A stretch of DNA of 64,000 bases from HXMU1428-3 sp965215715 (GTDB lineage: Bacteria > Pseudomonadota > Alphaproteobacteria > Rhizobiales > HXMU1428-3). Within the stretch, counting starts at the first letter, position 1; every line of letters starts with the position of its first letter. Under the pieces are notes generated by a model. That model saw only the letters and a program-made list of their open reading frames with translations. It had not been told where the DNA came from and did not search any database. This document shows positions 33,697 to 41,385 of the stretch, in pieces. The DNA is taken from contig OZ244129.1 of assembly GCA_965215715.1 (NCBI GenBank), positions 2,914,001-2,978,000 on the forward strand, given 5' to 3'. Both the position numbers and the translations under genes were made by a program.

Positions 33697-34161
33697 TTAA
33701 GGTGTGCTGGTTGTGAGTTCGCCATTTTGAAACGCATTTAAGGGGGCTATTTGACCGTTAAAGAAACAGGCCAATTGCAGGCTTTCAGCAATGCGTTCGG
33801 CTCTGTCGATAAAATGCAGGCCGATGTCTTGGCCGCACACTTCTATGGCTGTTATGCGAAACAAGCGTAACCAGGTTTTAAAATGCTGCGGGGTTAGGTT
33901 TTTCAAAGCCACATGTTTGGGTACCGGTTTGCCTTTGTATGTTCCGGTTTTTAGGGCCACTGAGTCCCAAAACATGCACATGCGCTCTAGATGGGCCGGC
34001 CAATTGTCCTTAATCGCGTCGTTAAAAATGGGGCCCAGCTCTTCGTCTTGGCGCACTTTATCGTAAAAGGTGTGCACCAACTGCCTGATCAGATCTTGGC
34101 TAATGCCTGGGTGAAGGGGGTCGCGTGGGCCGCGAGGATGAATGGTTTCATTCATATTCAT
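33697..34161 (-). CDS. Group III truncated hemoglobin
   Basis: A 154-residue small globin. The group III pattern is visible: LIRQLVHTFYDKVRQDEELGPIFNDAI, the distal WPAHLERMCMFWDSVAL region and the proximal-His helix around LTPQHFKTWLRLFRITAIEVCG. It binds heme and is thought to handle O2 or NO under microaerobic conditions. A palindrome like an NsrR site lies 26 bp upstream of the start. It stands alone between the met operon and a small exported-protein gene. Confidence 0.93.
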   Translation of the reverse strand: MNMNETIHPRGPRDPLHPGISQDLIRQLVHTFYDKVRQDEELGPIFNDAIKDNWPAHLERMCMFWDSVALKTGTYKGKPVPKHVALKNLTPQHFKTWLRLFRITAIEVCGQDIGLHFIDRAERIAESLQLACFFNGQIAPLNAFQNGELTTSTP

Positions 34162-34186
34162 GGTCTTTCATCTATTTGCACATAAT

Positions 34187-34203
34187 ATGTATTATAAATG
34201 CAT
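34187..34203. promoter_or_regulatory. NsrR-like palindrome before the truncated hemoglobin gene
   Basis: ATGTATTATAAATGCAT is a near-perfect palindrome with the ATGYAT half-sites known for the nitric-oxide sensor NsrR, placed 26 bp before the globin start. No nsrR gene is visible in the window. Confidence 0.4.
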
Positions 34204-34235
34204 GTATTTGACAATAGGGCTTTTTGTCACGTTTT

Positions 34236-34778
34236 TCATTTGGTTGTGGCTGTGCGTTTGAAAGAGTGCCAGGTGCCGTCTTTGCCAATTTTTGCCTCAA
34301 AATAATCATAGCGATTGTCTTTTAGCATCTTGCTGGCTTGCTCTGGGCCAACAAGACGAAACAGGTCTATTGCTTGGGCTTTGGTGAGCTTATTCAGCGG
34401 CATTTGGGATAAATAGGGCCAAATATAATCGCCATCTTTGGTCTTAACAGGGGGCAATGAGAACACCTCGATTATGCTGGCCATGACATCGCGCCCAGAC
34501 CCGTCAACGGATTGGCTTTTCCAATGCTCGATCGGGTCGTTGATATGATCTTCGCTCAGGTCTGGGGCCAGCTCATTGGTTTCAAATATATCGCGCAGTT
34601 CCTCTAAGTCGCCTTGTTTGGCAGCGGCCAGCAAGTTTTCATGCATGGTGCGGGTAAGCTGGGGCAGACTGTCCAGATTAAGGACAAGCTTGGCCGCTGA
34701 TTTTTTTTGTTCAGCGTGCACAGGGGCGCTGATGATGAGCACCACAAGGCTCAAAACAATTAGCGGGACGTTTTTCAT
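34236..34778 (-). CDS. Hypothetical exported protein, 180 aa
   Basis: Signal peptide at 1-22 (VPLIVLSLVVLIISAPVHA, cleavage after AHA-like motif). The mature part is hydrophilic: a helical DLEELRDIFETNEL stretch, IEHWKSQSVDGSGRDVMASIIEVF and a C-terminal DYFEAKIGKDGTWHSFKRT strand pair. Similar short periplasmic proteins occur in Rhizobiales but no function is known to me. Confidence 0.75.
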   Translation of the reverse strand: MKNVPLIVLSLVVLIISAPVHAEQKKSAAKLVLNLDSLPQLTRTMHENLLAAAKQGDLEELRDIFETNELAPDLSEDHINDPIEHWKSQSVDGSGRDVMASIIEVFSLPPVKTKDGDYIWPYLSQMPLNKLTKAQAIDLFRLVGPEQASKMLKDNRYDYFEAKIGKDGTWHSFKRTATTK

Positions 34779-34906
34779 TGGCTTTTCTCCTTAAAGTTAA
34801 AGGCTCTTTTTGGTGACAGTTTTGTCATAGATTAGCAATAAAGCTCAGGTTAAAGCAGATATCTACAAAATTTGGCGCAATTATAAATTTCATCAATCGG
34901 GTATGG

Positions 34907-35554
34907 ATGTCATTGATAGATAACATTTATTTGTTGTTCACGGGAGTGGGTCTTGGGTTGCTTATCTCAGCGCCTGTGGGGCCTGTGAATATTTTATGTA
35001 TTCAACATAGTTTGGCCCGCGGGTTTTGGGCTGGTTTTATCACCGGGTGCGGGGCCATTGTGGGGGACTTGATGATTGCCAGTATGGCGGCCCTGGGGCT
35101 AACGGTGATTTCTGGCGTAATGGAGACTTTTGAAGGTGTCATTCAAGGGGGTGGCGGGGTGATTTTGTTAGGGTTTGGGGTGCGGTTGTTGTTGTCTCAC
35201 CCACGTATGCTGGCCTCAGATGATCGCTCTTTGCATCCGTTTAAAAATTTAGGGGCCGCCCCGCAAAGCTTTTTACTAACTGTGACCAACCCGGGGGCGT
35301 TGCTGGGTATTTTTGCTGTGATTGGCAGTGTGGGCGCAGCGGTCGGTGGTTTGCAAACTTACAGCGAAGCTTTGGTTTTGCTTGGGGGGGTGTTCATTGG
35401 TGCGGTTTTGTGGTGGGCGGGGTTGGCTAGGCTGATTTCTTTGTTTCGCCGTCAGATGACTGAGCGGCGGTTGGCATTCATCAATCAAAGCGCTGGGGTT
35501 TTGTTGATAGGATTTGGCCTTGTTCTGCTGGTTAAATCGCTATTTTTTTCTTAA
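34907..35554 (+). CDS. LysE-family amino-acid exporter
   Basis: A 215-residue inner-membrane protein with about six hydrophobic segments. The LysE/RhtB signature is present at the N-terminus: GLLISAPVGPVNILCIQHSLARGFWAGFITGCGAIVGD. It would export an amino acid or a related metabolite by proton exchange. The substrate cannot be told. Single gene, followed by a bidirectional terminator. Confidence 0.87.
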   Translation: MSLIDNIYLLFTGVGLGLLISAPVGPVNILCIQHSLARGFWAGFITGCGAIVGDLMIASMAALGLTVISGVMETFEGVIQGGGGVILLGFGVRLLLSHPRMLASDDRSLHPFKNLGAAPQSFLLTVTNPGALLGIFAVIGSVGAAVGGLQTYSEALVLLGGVFIGAVLWWAGLARLISLFRRQMTERRLAFINQSAGVLLIGFGLVLLVKSLFFS

Positions 35555-35604
35555 ATTAATTTAAAGGGAAAATCGAAGGCTGCGATTGGTAAAAAACATA
35601 AAAA

Positions 35605-35637
35605 AAGTGCCTCAGTTCTTGAGGCACTTAAGATTTT
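35605..35637. terminator. Bidirectional terminator behind lysE
   Basis: A perfect 10-bp stem AAGTGCCTCA/TGAGGCACTT (35605-35614 and 35620-35629) flanked by A-rich sequence on the left and a T-run on the right, so it can stop transcripts from both convergent genes. Confidence 0.85.
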
Positions 35638-35673
35638 TTTATGAGGCTTTCTTAACTTTAAAAAAGCTTCTTG

Positions 35674-35919
35674 TTATTGCGTCACCCTGTTTAAAGTGAA
35701 CGCTCCCTCATCGATGCGATCTGCAAGATCGCGTGCCATTTTTGAAACCTCTTGTTCCCCATAAGTGGAGACCAAGTCAGTTAATGCGGCAAATAATGAG
35801 GCACCAGCAACTGTGTCCGGTTCATGACCAGCACAAATGGCTTCTTCCCACGCTTCGATGATAAAGCTTAAGGCTTCCATACTTAGGTGCGTTTCTTCGC
35901 CGTGAATCCTAAATGTCAT
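35674..35919 (-). CDS. Small hypothetical protein, 81 aa
   Basis: Not recognised beyond a general likeness to short conserved alphaproteobacterial proteins. It is acidic and probably all-helical after an N-terminal strand (MTFRIHGEETHLSMEALSFIIEAWEEA). No signal peptide or membrane segment. Codon use resembles its neighbours, and its own terminator lies downstream. Confidence 0.65.
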   Translation of the reverse strand: MTFRIHGEETHLSMEALSFIIEAWEEAICAGHEPDTVAGASLFAALTDLVSTYGEQEVSKMARDLADRIDEGAFTLNRVTQ

Positions 35920-36053
35920 TTTTTACTCCATTGCCCCGTTTTTATTGTTATTCCCTTATTCATAAAGGCGGGCTCATAGCTTGGGAAGCTGAACTTGACC
36001 AAAAGGTAAATTAGCAAATGAAGGTGGTTACTTTTCCTGGTTAGCAAGCAAAG

Positions 36054-36473
36054 TTAATTGTTGGTGGTAACCAATTTGGTTGTGATATCAATACCTTCAT
36101 CCAGGAAATGGTCAATCGCAACTTTGGCAGATGGGGTGCACACCCGGTATGTGCGTTGAAAGCTTTTATAGCCCTTATTAAAGCTTTTGGTGAGCTTTGA
36201 TTTGCGTGAAACTGTGACCCCTTCAGCGGCTAGCAGGCTTTCCATTTGTTTGCGCCAGACCTGCTGATCGTCAATGCCGCACAGCGCACGCAGGTAATGC
36301 ACTGCGCCCAGAATTTCAGACAATCGCAGCAGATTGGCGTCATAGGGGCGGTTTTCAGGCGCTGCCTTCAAAGTGGCCGGGTTTATGGCCGCTACCATGA
36401 TCGCGAGGCCAAAAGCGGCCAAGCTTTTCTTTCTAAATATGTTTTGCCGTTTGCAGTGCATTGTTTTTACCAT
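36054..36473 (-). CDS. TIGR02301-family exported protein
   Basis: A 139-residue protein with a signal peptide (basic start, hydrophobic LAAFGLAIMVAAI, cleavage near LKA). The mature part matches the TIGR02301 group: RPYDANLLRLSEILGAVHYLRALCG, then WRKQMESLLAAE, FNKGYKSFQRTYRVCTPSA. Two Cys, in LCG and RVCT, are probably disulfide-bonded. Function unknown; the family is largely limited to Rhizobiales and relatives. Confidence 0.85.
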   Translation of the reverse strand: MVKTMHCKRQNIFRKKSLAAFGLAIMVAAINPATLKAAPENRPYDANLLRLSEILGAVHYLRALCGIDDQQVWRKQMESLLAAEGVTVSRKSKLTKSFNKGYKSFQRTYRVCTPSAKVAIDHFLDEGIDITTKLVTTNN

Positions 36474-36668
36474 CTGTTAGATAGTGTCATAGAGCATTTT
36501 AGTTCTTTTTATAGCCTTAGTTTATCCTTTATCAGCAAAAATCACAAAAATTTTGACCATTCCCTCTTGCAAATTTTATAAAACAGGGTATCACTCTTTT
36601 CTTCCTTGTAACGGCAGACGTAAATCGTTATCTTTTAGCCGGTCTTTCAAGGATCACCACTTTTCTTT

Positions 36669-36743
36669 TGGGGCGTGGCCAAATGGTAAGGCAGCGGCTT
36701 TTGGTGTCGAAGATTGAAGGTTCGAGTCCTTCCGCCCCAGCCA
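36669..36743 (+). tRNA. tRNA-Gln (anticodon TTG)
   Basis: A 75-nt cloverleaf with acceptor TGGGGCG/CGCCCCA, encoded CCA, D-loop AAATGGTAAG and T-loop TTCGAGT. The anticodon loop TTTTGGT gives anticodon UUG. The anticodon stem has a G-U pair and a mismatch at its top. The accessory region starts right behind it. Confidence 0.93.
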
Positions 36744-37183
36744 CTTATACTTTCATAAATGATGGAAAACTTAAGTTTTGATTTCTGCTTCTGAGCTTTG
36801 TTGAGGGGGCGGAAGGAATTTTTACGTTTGCGCGTCCTCGTTCGCTGGCGCTCTCTGTGGGCGACGCGGGCCAGCCCCAGACTCTTTTTGTCTCACGGGT
36901 TTATTCTGCTGCCTGATAGGCAGCAGGCCCTGCGACGGCGCGGCGTTCACGCCGGGCGCCTTTGGTGCGGGATGCCATGGGAGCGTTGATAAGCGTTCAC
37001 TTCTTTCTTTATACGTAGAGATTAGATTTCAGAGGGGGGCAAGTTTTGAGCTAAACGAGACATTAATTAGTCATCGATTTTTTTGATTCATTAGCATAAG
37101 CAAATATTGTTAATCTGATTTTTTGAGACAAAGAATACTTAATAATATTTGTAACCCAACAAAAGTTATTGCTATTATATTTA
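36744..37183. other. Gene-free stretch behind tRNA-Gln
   Basis: About 440 bp without a convincing gene. It holds GGGGCGGAAGGA (36806-36817), the exact reverse complement of the tRNA T-arm/acceptor segment 36727-36738, then the S2 hairpin element (36887-37013), then AT-rich sequence leading to the candidate retron RNA. No integrase gene or recognisable att duplication is seen. Confidence 0.6.
36887..37013. repeat. TTTGTCTCACGGG hairpin element (copy S2)
   Basis: Leader TTTGTCTCACGGGTTTATTC, then CTGCTGCC/GGCAGCAG hairpin (36906-36926) and GGCGT/ACGCC hairpin (36942-36953), exit CTTCTTTC. Same order as S1 at 25229 but with different, still complementary stems. Confidence 0.7.
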
Positions 37184-37272
37184 GTGGAGTGGCTTGAGGA
37201 TAAGGTTTAAGATACGAGTCGTATCTGCCTATAAGGGACCACTTATTACGTATCTTGAGCTGCTCCACCTAT
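37184..37272 (+). ncRNA. Candidate retron msr-msd RNA
   Basis: Directly upstream of the reverse transcriptase. Outer arms GTGGAGTGGC (about 37184) and GCTGCTCCAC (about 37261-37270) pair with G-U help, as retron a1/a2 arms do. Inside are AGATACGA/TCGTATCT, ATAAG/CTTAT and a second CGTATCTT that can pair with AAGATACG, giving alternative hairpins. About 90 nt is short for a retron RNA. Position and arms support the call; the priming guanosine was not identified. Confidence 0.5.
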
Positions 37273-37279
37273 ATGATAG

Positions 37280-37453
37280 GAGAAAATTATACTTAACGAT
37301 ATAAGCCGATTAAAGACCAAAGCTCATCTTCTTGATTTTCTCAACATTAACGAAGAGGATTTTCAATGTGCCTGTAATTTCAAAGATTGCAGAATTACCT
37401 CTTCACCAACTTACTTACGGCATTGTATTCCCAAAAAAAATAAAAAGCGCGGA
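37280..37453 (+). other. In-frame N-terminal extension of the reverse transcriptase without a canonical start
   Basis: The reverse-transcriptase frame stays open back to a TAG at 37277-37279. The 58 extra codons look like the true N-terminus of a retron enzyme (AHLLDFLNINEEDF, then YLRHCIPKKNKKRG leading into the ATG at 37454). No ATG, GTG or TTG occurs in this stretch. AGGAG at 37278-37282 is spaced for an ATT (37286) or ATA (37289) start. Confidence 0.6.
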
Positions 37454-38989
37454 ATGAGAATAGTTTGGGAAGCAAATGACGATATCGGAAACATATATAA
37501 AGCACTCGCCAGACAACTGAATCTATTCTTACAGAATAAACTTTCATGCTTTCCACACGAACGTTCTTTTGGCTTTGTTCGAGGTCGAAACATTCGTGAA
37601 AACGCTAAATGTCATATTGGTGCAAAGAAACTGCTTAAGACGGATATCAAAAATTTTTTTCCATCAATTAAGAAAAAAAGAATAGAAGAGTATTTTATCG
37701 AGCTTGACGTTTCCCCTGTGATTTCAGCCCTGCTGGCAGACTTTTTAACTATCAGTGATACTCTTCCACTTGGCCTAGCTACCAGCCCAATCATTTCAAA
37801 TGCCATCTGCAATGAACTAGATATCAAACTAAAACAACTCGGTGATAAACACTTTTCAACCTATAGCCGTTATGCAGATGATATTACCTTTTCTTCTGAC
37901 CAAGACCTCCCAACTATTGAGGATGTAACAGAAATTATTGATGCTAATGGTTTTACCATCGCAAATGATAAAACCAGAATATTAAAACGTGGGCAGAACT
38001 TTTATGTTACAGGTTTAAGTGTATCTGATCCGAAAACCCCTCACGCTCCACGCAAAATGAAAAAAAAACTACGGCAGGAGCTTTATTATGCAAAAAAGTA
38101 TGGCCTGTACGAACACATTGCTCATTTGGGAATTATAGACGAGGCTGGACCCCAGCGATACATCAATCACCTTGATGGTTTGGTTAAGTATGTCGCGTTT
38201 CATGAACCAAATTTAGCAAAGACGATTGTGCCCCTTTGGGGTAAAATTCTTTTCGAATGTGAAGCTCGGCCTAGTTTTGATCCTAAAAATCAAGATTCCG
38301 ATGGCTTTGACATCTATATCGATGAAACTGAATTTAACTGGAATAAAAAAAACTACTTGGCACTAGGCATGAGTGTTTCACGACACCAGGAATTAATTGA
38401 TGAAAAGACACAAAAAATTTTGAATGATTTTATTGGTGATCCATTTTCTGATGGAAAGACCGATGCTCTAGAGAAAAATGGTCTTCACTTTAATGACGCT
38501 ACTGAGGACTTAAAACTTTGCTATATTAAGGCGCTTCAGAAACTTCCTTTCAAAGGATATATAGTTTTTGGTGAACTAATTTTTGACAAAAAGTATGAAG
38601 AAACATACCTCAGACTTTTGCAGAAAATTATCAAACGCCGTTTAATGAGTACCGAAAGCAAATTTGCCAGGTTTTCTTTTGAAGAAACGGATAAAATTTC
38701 AAAGACCAAATTAGAGAAAGTGATAACTGATTCTTATGAGGATTTAGTTGTATCAAATAACCGTCGCCCAGCATCAATAGATGTCGGTATTGTCACAAAA
38801 AAAACTTTGGGTGTAAGCGTTCCTGATTTTCTGCTGGGCGTGTTTCGGAAATACGTTCTCTGCGGAGAACCAATATCACCGCCGCGTCGTGAAGAAATGA
38901 TGTTTGAACGTCTCTCAAGTAAGTACCACATTATTTTTAATGCTGACACAGGAGAAGAATTTTCTCGGCGAAATCCATTGAAGAAATGA
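37454..38989 (+). CDS. Retron-type reverse transcriptase with DUF3800-like C-terminal domain
   Basis: 511 residues from the first ATG; the real start is probably about 55 codons upstream. Retron hallmarks are present: NAKCH (50-54, NAxxH motif), DIKNFF, PLGLATSPIISN, the catalytic YADD (140-143) and VTG (185-187). From about 285 the protein changes to a DUF3800-like fold: IYIDETE, YLALGMSV and LGVSVPDFLLGVFRKYV carrying a late Asp. Retrons make RNA-DNA hybrids and act in phage defence; RT-DUF3800 fusions match the type VII retrons as remembered. A candidate msr-msd RNA precedes it. Low GC and a tRNA-proximal site suggest transfer. Confidence 0.85.
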   Translation: MRIVWEANDDIGNIYKALARQLNLFLQNKLSCFPHERSFGFVRGRNIRENAKCHIGAKKLLKTDIKNFFPSIKKKRIEEYFIELDVSPVISALLADFLTISDTLPLGLATSPIISNAICNELDIKLKQLGDKHFSTYSRYADDITFSSDQDLPTIEDVTEIIDANGFTIANDKTRILKRGQNFYVTGLSVSDPKTPHAPRKMKKKLRQELYYAKKYGLYEHIAHLGIIDEAGPQRYINHLDGLVKYVAFHEPNLAKTIVPLWGKILFECEARPSFDPKNQDSDGFDIYIDETEFNWNKKNYLALGMSVSRHQELIDEKTQKILNDFIGDPFSDGKTDALEKNGLHFNDATEDLKLCYIKALQKLPFKGYIVFGELIFDKKYEETYLRLLQKIIKRRLMSTESKFARFSFEETDKISKTKLEKVITDSYEDLVVSNNRRPASIDVGIVTKKTLGVSVPDFLLGVFRKYVLCGEPISPPRREEMMFERLSSKYHIIFNADTGEEFSRRNPLKK

Positions 38990-39083
38990 AATAATTTAGA
39001 ATTTTTGTATTTTTAATGCATATCAACATTTGGTGCTTTTATGTCGTTGTTAGTTGACAACTTTCTATCTTATATTTTCTGCC

Positions 39084-39106
39084 TACTGCAACGTAAATGG
39101 ATTGTT
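39084..39106 (+). repeat. 23-bp direct repeat, left copy
   Basis: Starts TACTGCAACGTAAATGG and is identical to 41245-41267. The two copies bracket an aldehyde dehydrogenase fragment plus the PHA synthase gene. The right edge touches the stop codon of the fragment. Confidence 0.85.
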
Positions 39107-39261
39107 TATCTTTGACTTCCCCTAATACACCCACTTTTGGTCTCTAAATATTGATAGATGGCATCCATGCCATTTTCTCTGTTGGTGCCTGAATGGTTTA
39201 TGCTGCCAAAGGGGCCGAAGACTTCTTCTTTGATGATGGACTTTAGATTGCCTGCCAGCAA
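39106..39261 (-). pseudogene. Aldehyde dehydrogenase 3'-end fragment 1
   Basis: The minus strand reads IIKEEVFGPFGSINHSG, then RENGMDAIYQYLETKS and a stop. This is the C-terminal end of an NAD aldehyde dehydrogenase with the stretch between EEVFGP and PFG deleted, and with no catalytic domain. It is one of three related fragments in this region and lies upstream of the PHA synthase gene, antisense to it. Confidence 0.8.
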
Positions 39262-39407
39262 CCCACCCTAAGCGCAGGATGCGGCTGGCGCGGGCGCCTT
39301 ATCAGAAATTTGTGTCCTTTGAATTGCAGGTGTTATTCGCTTTTTCTTTCTAGAACTTGCTTCTTGTGGTTTTTTTGATGAATATGAATATGGGAGAGCA
39401 ATAAAAG

Positions 39408-41228
39408 ATGAATAAAAGACCTGATATAAGTGATGCTAACTTAGAAAATTTTTCAGAGCGTTGGGAAGAAACGTCTCAAAAAAGCGTTGACCTGATATCG
39501 GCGTTTTTCCAACAACAACAAAAGTTAACTGGAAGCCCAATAAAATACGAGATAGATGAAGCGGCAATTAAAGCTTTTCAAGATATGGCCCTTCGCTTTG
39601 CGACTGATCCCGTTAGTCTTATGAATGCTCAGTTTGATCTCTGGAATGGTTTATCAGACATTTGGCTTAGTTCAGCAAAACGTTTTGCCGGCATCGAAGA
39701 TAATGAGACAGAAGCTAACCGAAAAGCTCAAGCCATTCCTAAACACGATAGGCGCTTCAGTGATGAAGCTTGGGAAGAAAATGTAGCCTTTGATTATATT
39801 AAAGAAACTTATTTACTGGTTTCCGATTGGACCCAAAGCTTGTCTGAAAAAGCCAAAGGTATGTCTGAAAAAGATCGAAAAAAAGTTCAATTTTTATCAA
39901 GGCAATTTGCCAGCGCCATTTCACCGAGTAATTTCATTCTAACCAATCCAGAAGTCCTGAAGAAAACAATAGATTCAGGAGGCGGCAATCTATTGGACGG
40001 TTTTCAGAACTTGCTGGGTGACATGGAGCGAGGTCATGGACAACTAAAGATTAGTATGACCGATAGTGATGCTTTTAAAGTTGGAGAAAATATAGCGACA
40101 TCTCCTGGTAAGGTTGTTTTTCGAAATCAATTAATCGAACTTATTCAATATAGCCCAACCACAGAAAAAACCTATAAGACACCGCTTTTGTTCGTGCCAC
40201 CTTGGATTAACAAATATTATGTGTTCGACCTTCAACCTAAAAACAGCTTTATCAAATGGGTTGTCGATCAAGGTTACACCTTATTTGTTATTTCTTGGGT
40301 TAATCCGGGAGAAAGGGAAGCTGAAATATCATTTTCTGACTACATGTTTAAGGGGACACTTGAAGCCTTAGATGTCGTTTTAAACATTACGGGAGAGAAA
40401 AAGGCCAATCTGCTGGGCTTTTGCATTGGGGGCATTCTTCTCACAACGACATTGGCCTATTTGGCTGCCAAAGGAGATAAGCGGGTTAATTCTGCAACGC
40501 TTCTGGCAACCATGATTGATTTAACAGATGCTGGGGAAATGTCTGTTTTCTTTGATGATGAGCAACTTATGTCGCTTGAACAAAAGGTCAAAGAGAGGGG
40601 GTATCTTGATGGTGAAGAGATGTCTGGCATGTTCAATATGATGCGTGAAAATGATTTGATTTGGTCTTTTGTGGTCAATAATTATTTGATGGGGAAGGAT
40701 CCTGTTCCTTTTGATTTGTTATATTGGAATTCAGATTCAACGCGTATGCCTGCTAAAATGATCGTTGAGTATCTCACAGATTTTTACCGTGATAATTTAT
40801 TTATGAATCCAGAAAATTTTGAGATTAACGGGGAGAAAATTGATATTGCCAAAATCAAAACTCCTATCTATATGATTGCAACCAAAGATGACCACATCGC
40901 TCCGTGGCGATCTTGTTATAGTGGAATGACCTCATTTTCGGGTCCTAAAAAATTTGTGTTGGGTGCATCTGGTCATATAGCTGGTATTGTGAATCCTCCG
41001 GCAAAAAATAAATATTGTTATTGGATCAACAACTCCAAAAAAATATATGATGATCCCGATGAGTGGTATTCTGGAGCGAAGGTGCAATCTGGATCATGGT
41101 GGGGTGATTGGGAAGCTTGGTTGAGCAAGAAAAGCGGTGAGCAGATTAAAGCGCGTAAACCAAAAGATGGAAAGGTCAAAATTTTAGGTGATGCCCCTGG
41201 TGAATTTGTAATGGTTCGCTCTGACTAG
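39408..41228 (+). CDS. phaC: Class I poly(R)-hydroxyalkanoate synthase
   Basis: A 606-residue PhaC. The N-terminal helical domain (about 10-200) has FQDMALRFATDPVSLMNAQ. The alpha/beta-hydrolase domain carries the lipase-like box GFCIGG with catalytic Cys339, Asp495 in ATKDDHIAPW and His523 in ASGHIAGIVNPP; the Asp-His distance (28) equals that of the Cupriavidus enzyme as remembered. It polymerises hydroxyacyl-CoA into storage granules. No phaA, phaB, phasin or phaR is adjacent, and it lies in the accessory region with lower GC than the flanks. GGGAGAG precedes the ATG. Confidence 0.93.
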   Translation: MNKRPDISDANLENFSERWEETSQKSVDLISAFFQQQQKLTGSPIKYEIDEAAIKAFQDMALRFATDPVSLMNAQFDLWNGLSDIWLSSAKRFAGIEDNETEANRKAQAIPKHDRRFSDEAWEENVAFDYIKETYLLVSDWTQSLSEKAKGMSEKDRKKVQFLSRQFASAISPSNFILTNPEVLKKTIDSGGGNLLDGFQNLLGDMERGHGQLKISMTDSDAFKVGENIATSPGKVVFRNQLIELIQYSPTTEKTYKTPLLFVPPWINKYYVFDLQPKNSFIKWVVDQGYTLFVISWVNPGEREAEISFSDYMFKGTLEALDVVLNITGEKKANLLGFCIGGILLTTTLAYLAAKGDKRVNSATLLATMIDLTDAGEMSVFFDDEQLMSLEQKVKERGYLDGEEMSGMFNMMRENDLIWSFVVNNYLMGKDPVPFDLLYWNSDSTRMPAKMIVEYLTDFYRDNLFMNPENFEINGEKIDIAKIKTPIYMIATKDDHIAPWRSCYSGMTSFSGPKKFVLGASGHIAGIVNPPAKNKYCYWINNSKKIYDDPDEWYSGAKVQSGSWWGDWEAWLSKKSGEQIKARKPKDGKVKILGDAPGEFVMVRSD

Positions 41229-41244
41229 GACAACTATTGGATTT

Positions 41245-41267
41245 ACTGCAACGTAAATGGATTGTTG
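41245..41267 (+). repeat. 23-bp direct repeat, right copy
   Basis: Identical to 39084-39106, 16 bp behind the phaC stop. Confidence 0.85.
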
Positions 41268-41385
41268 GTTTTGATCCCTTTGAGACATTACAGCACTACA
41301 AATGTTAAATTTTATGAATCTTCAAAAAACTTGTCTGTTGCTCTATAAATGAAAGACTAAAAACTTTCATGGCGAAGGTATCATT

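Noticed and set aside
37273..37297. prfB-like programmed +1 frameshift before the RT
   Set aside because: The Shine-Dalgarno-like GGAG is too far from the stop (11 nt rather than about 3) and no homologue comparison is possible; kept only as one option in a finding.
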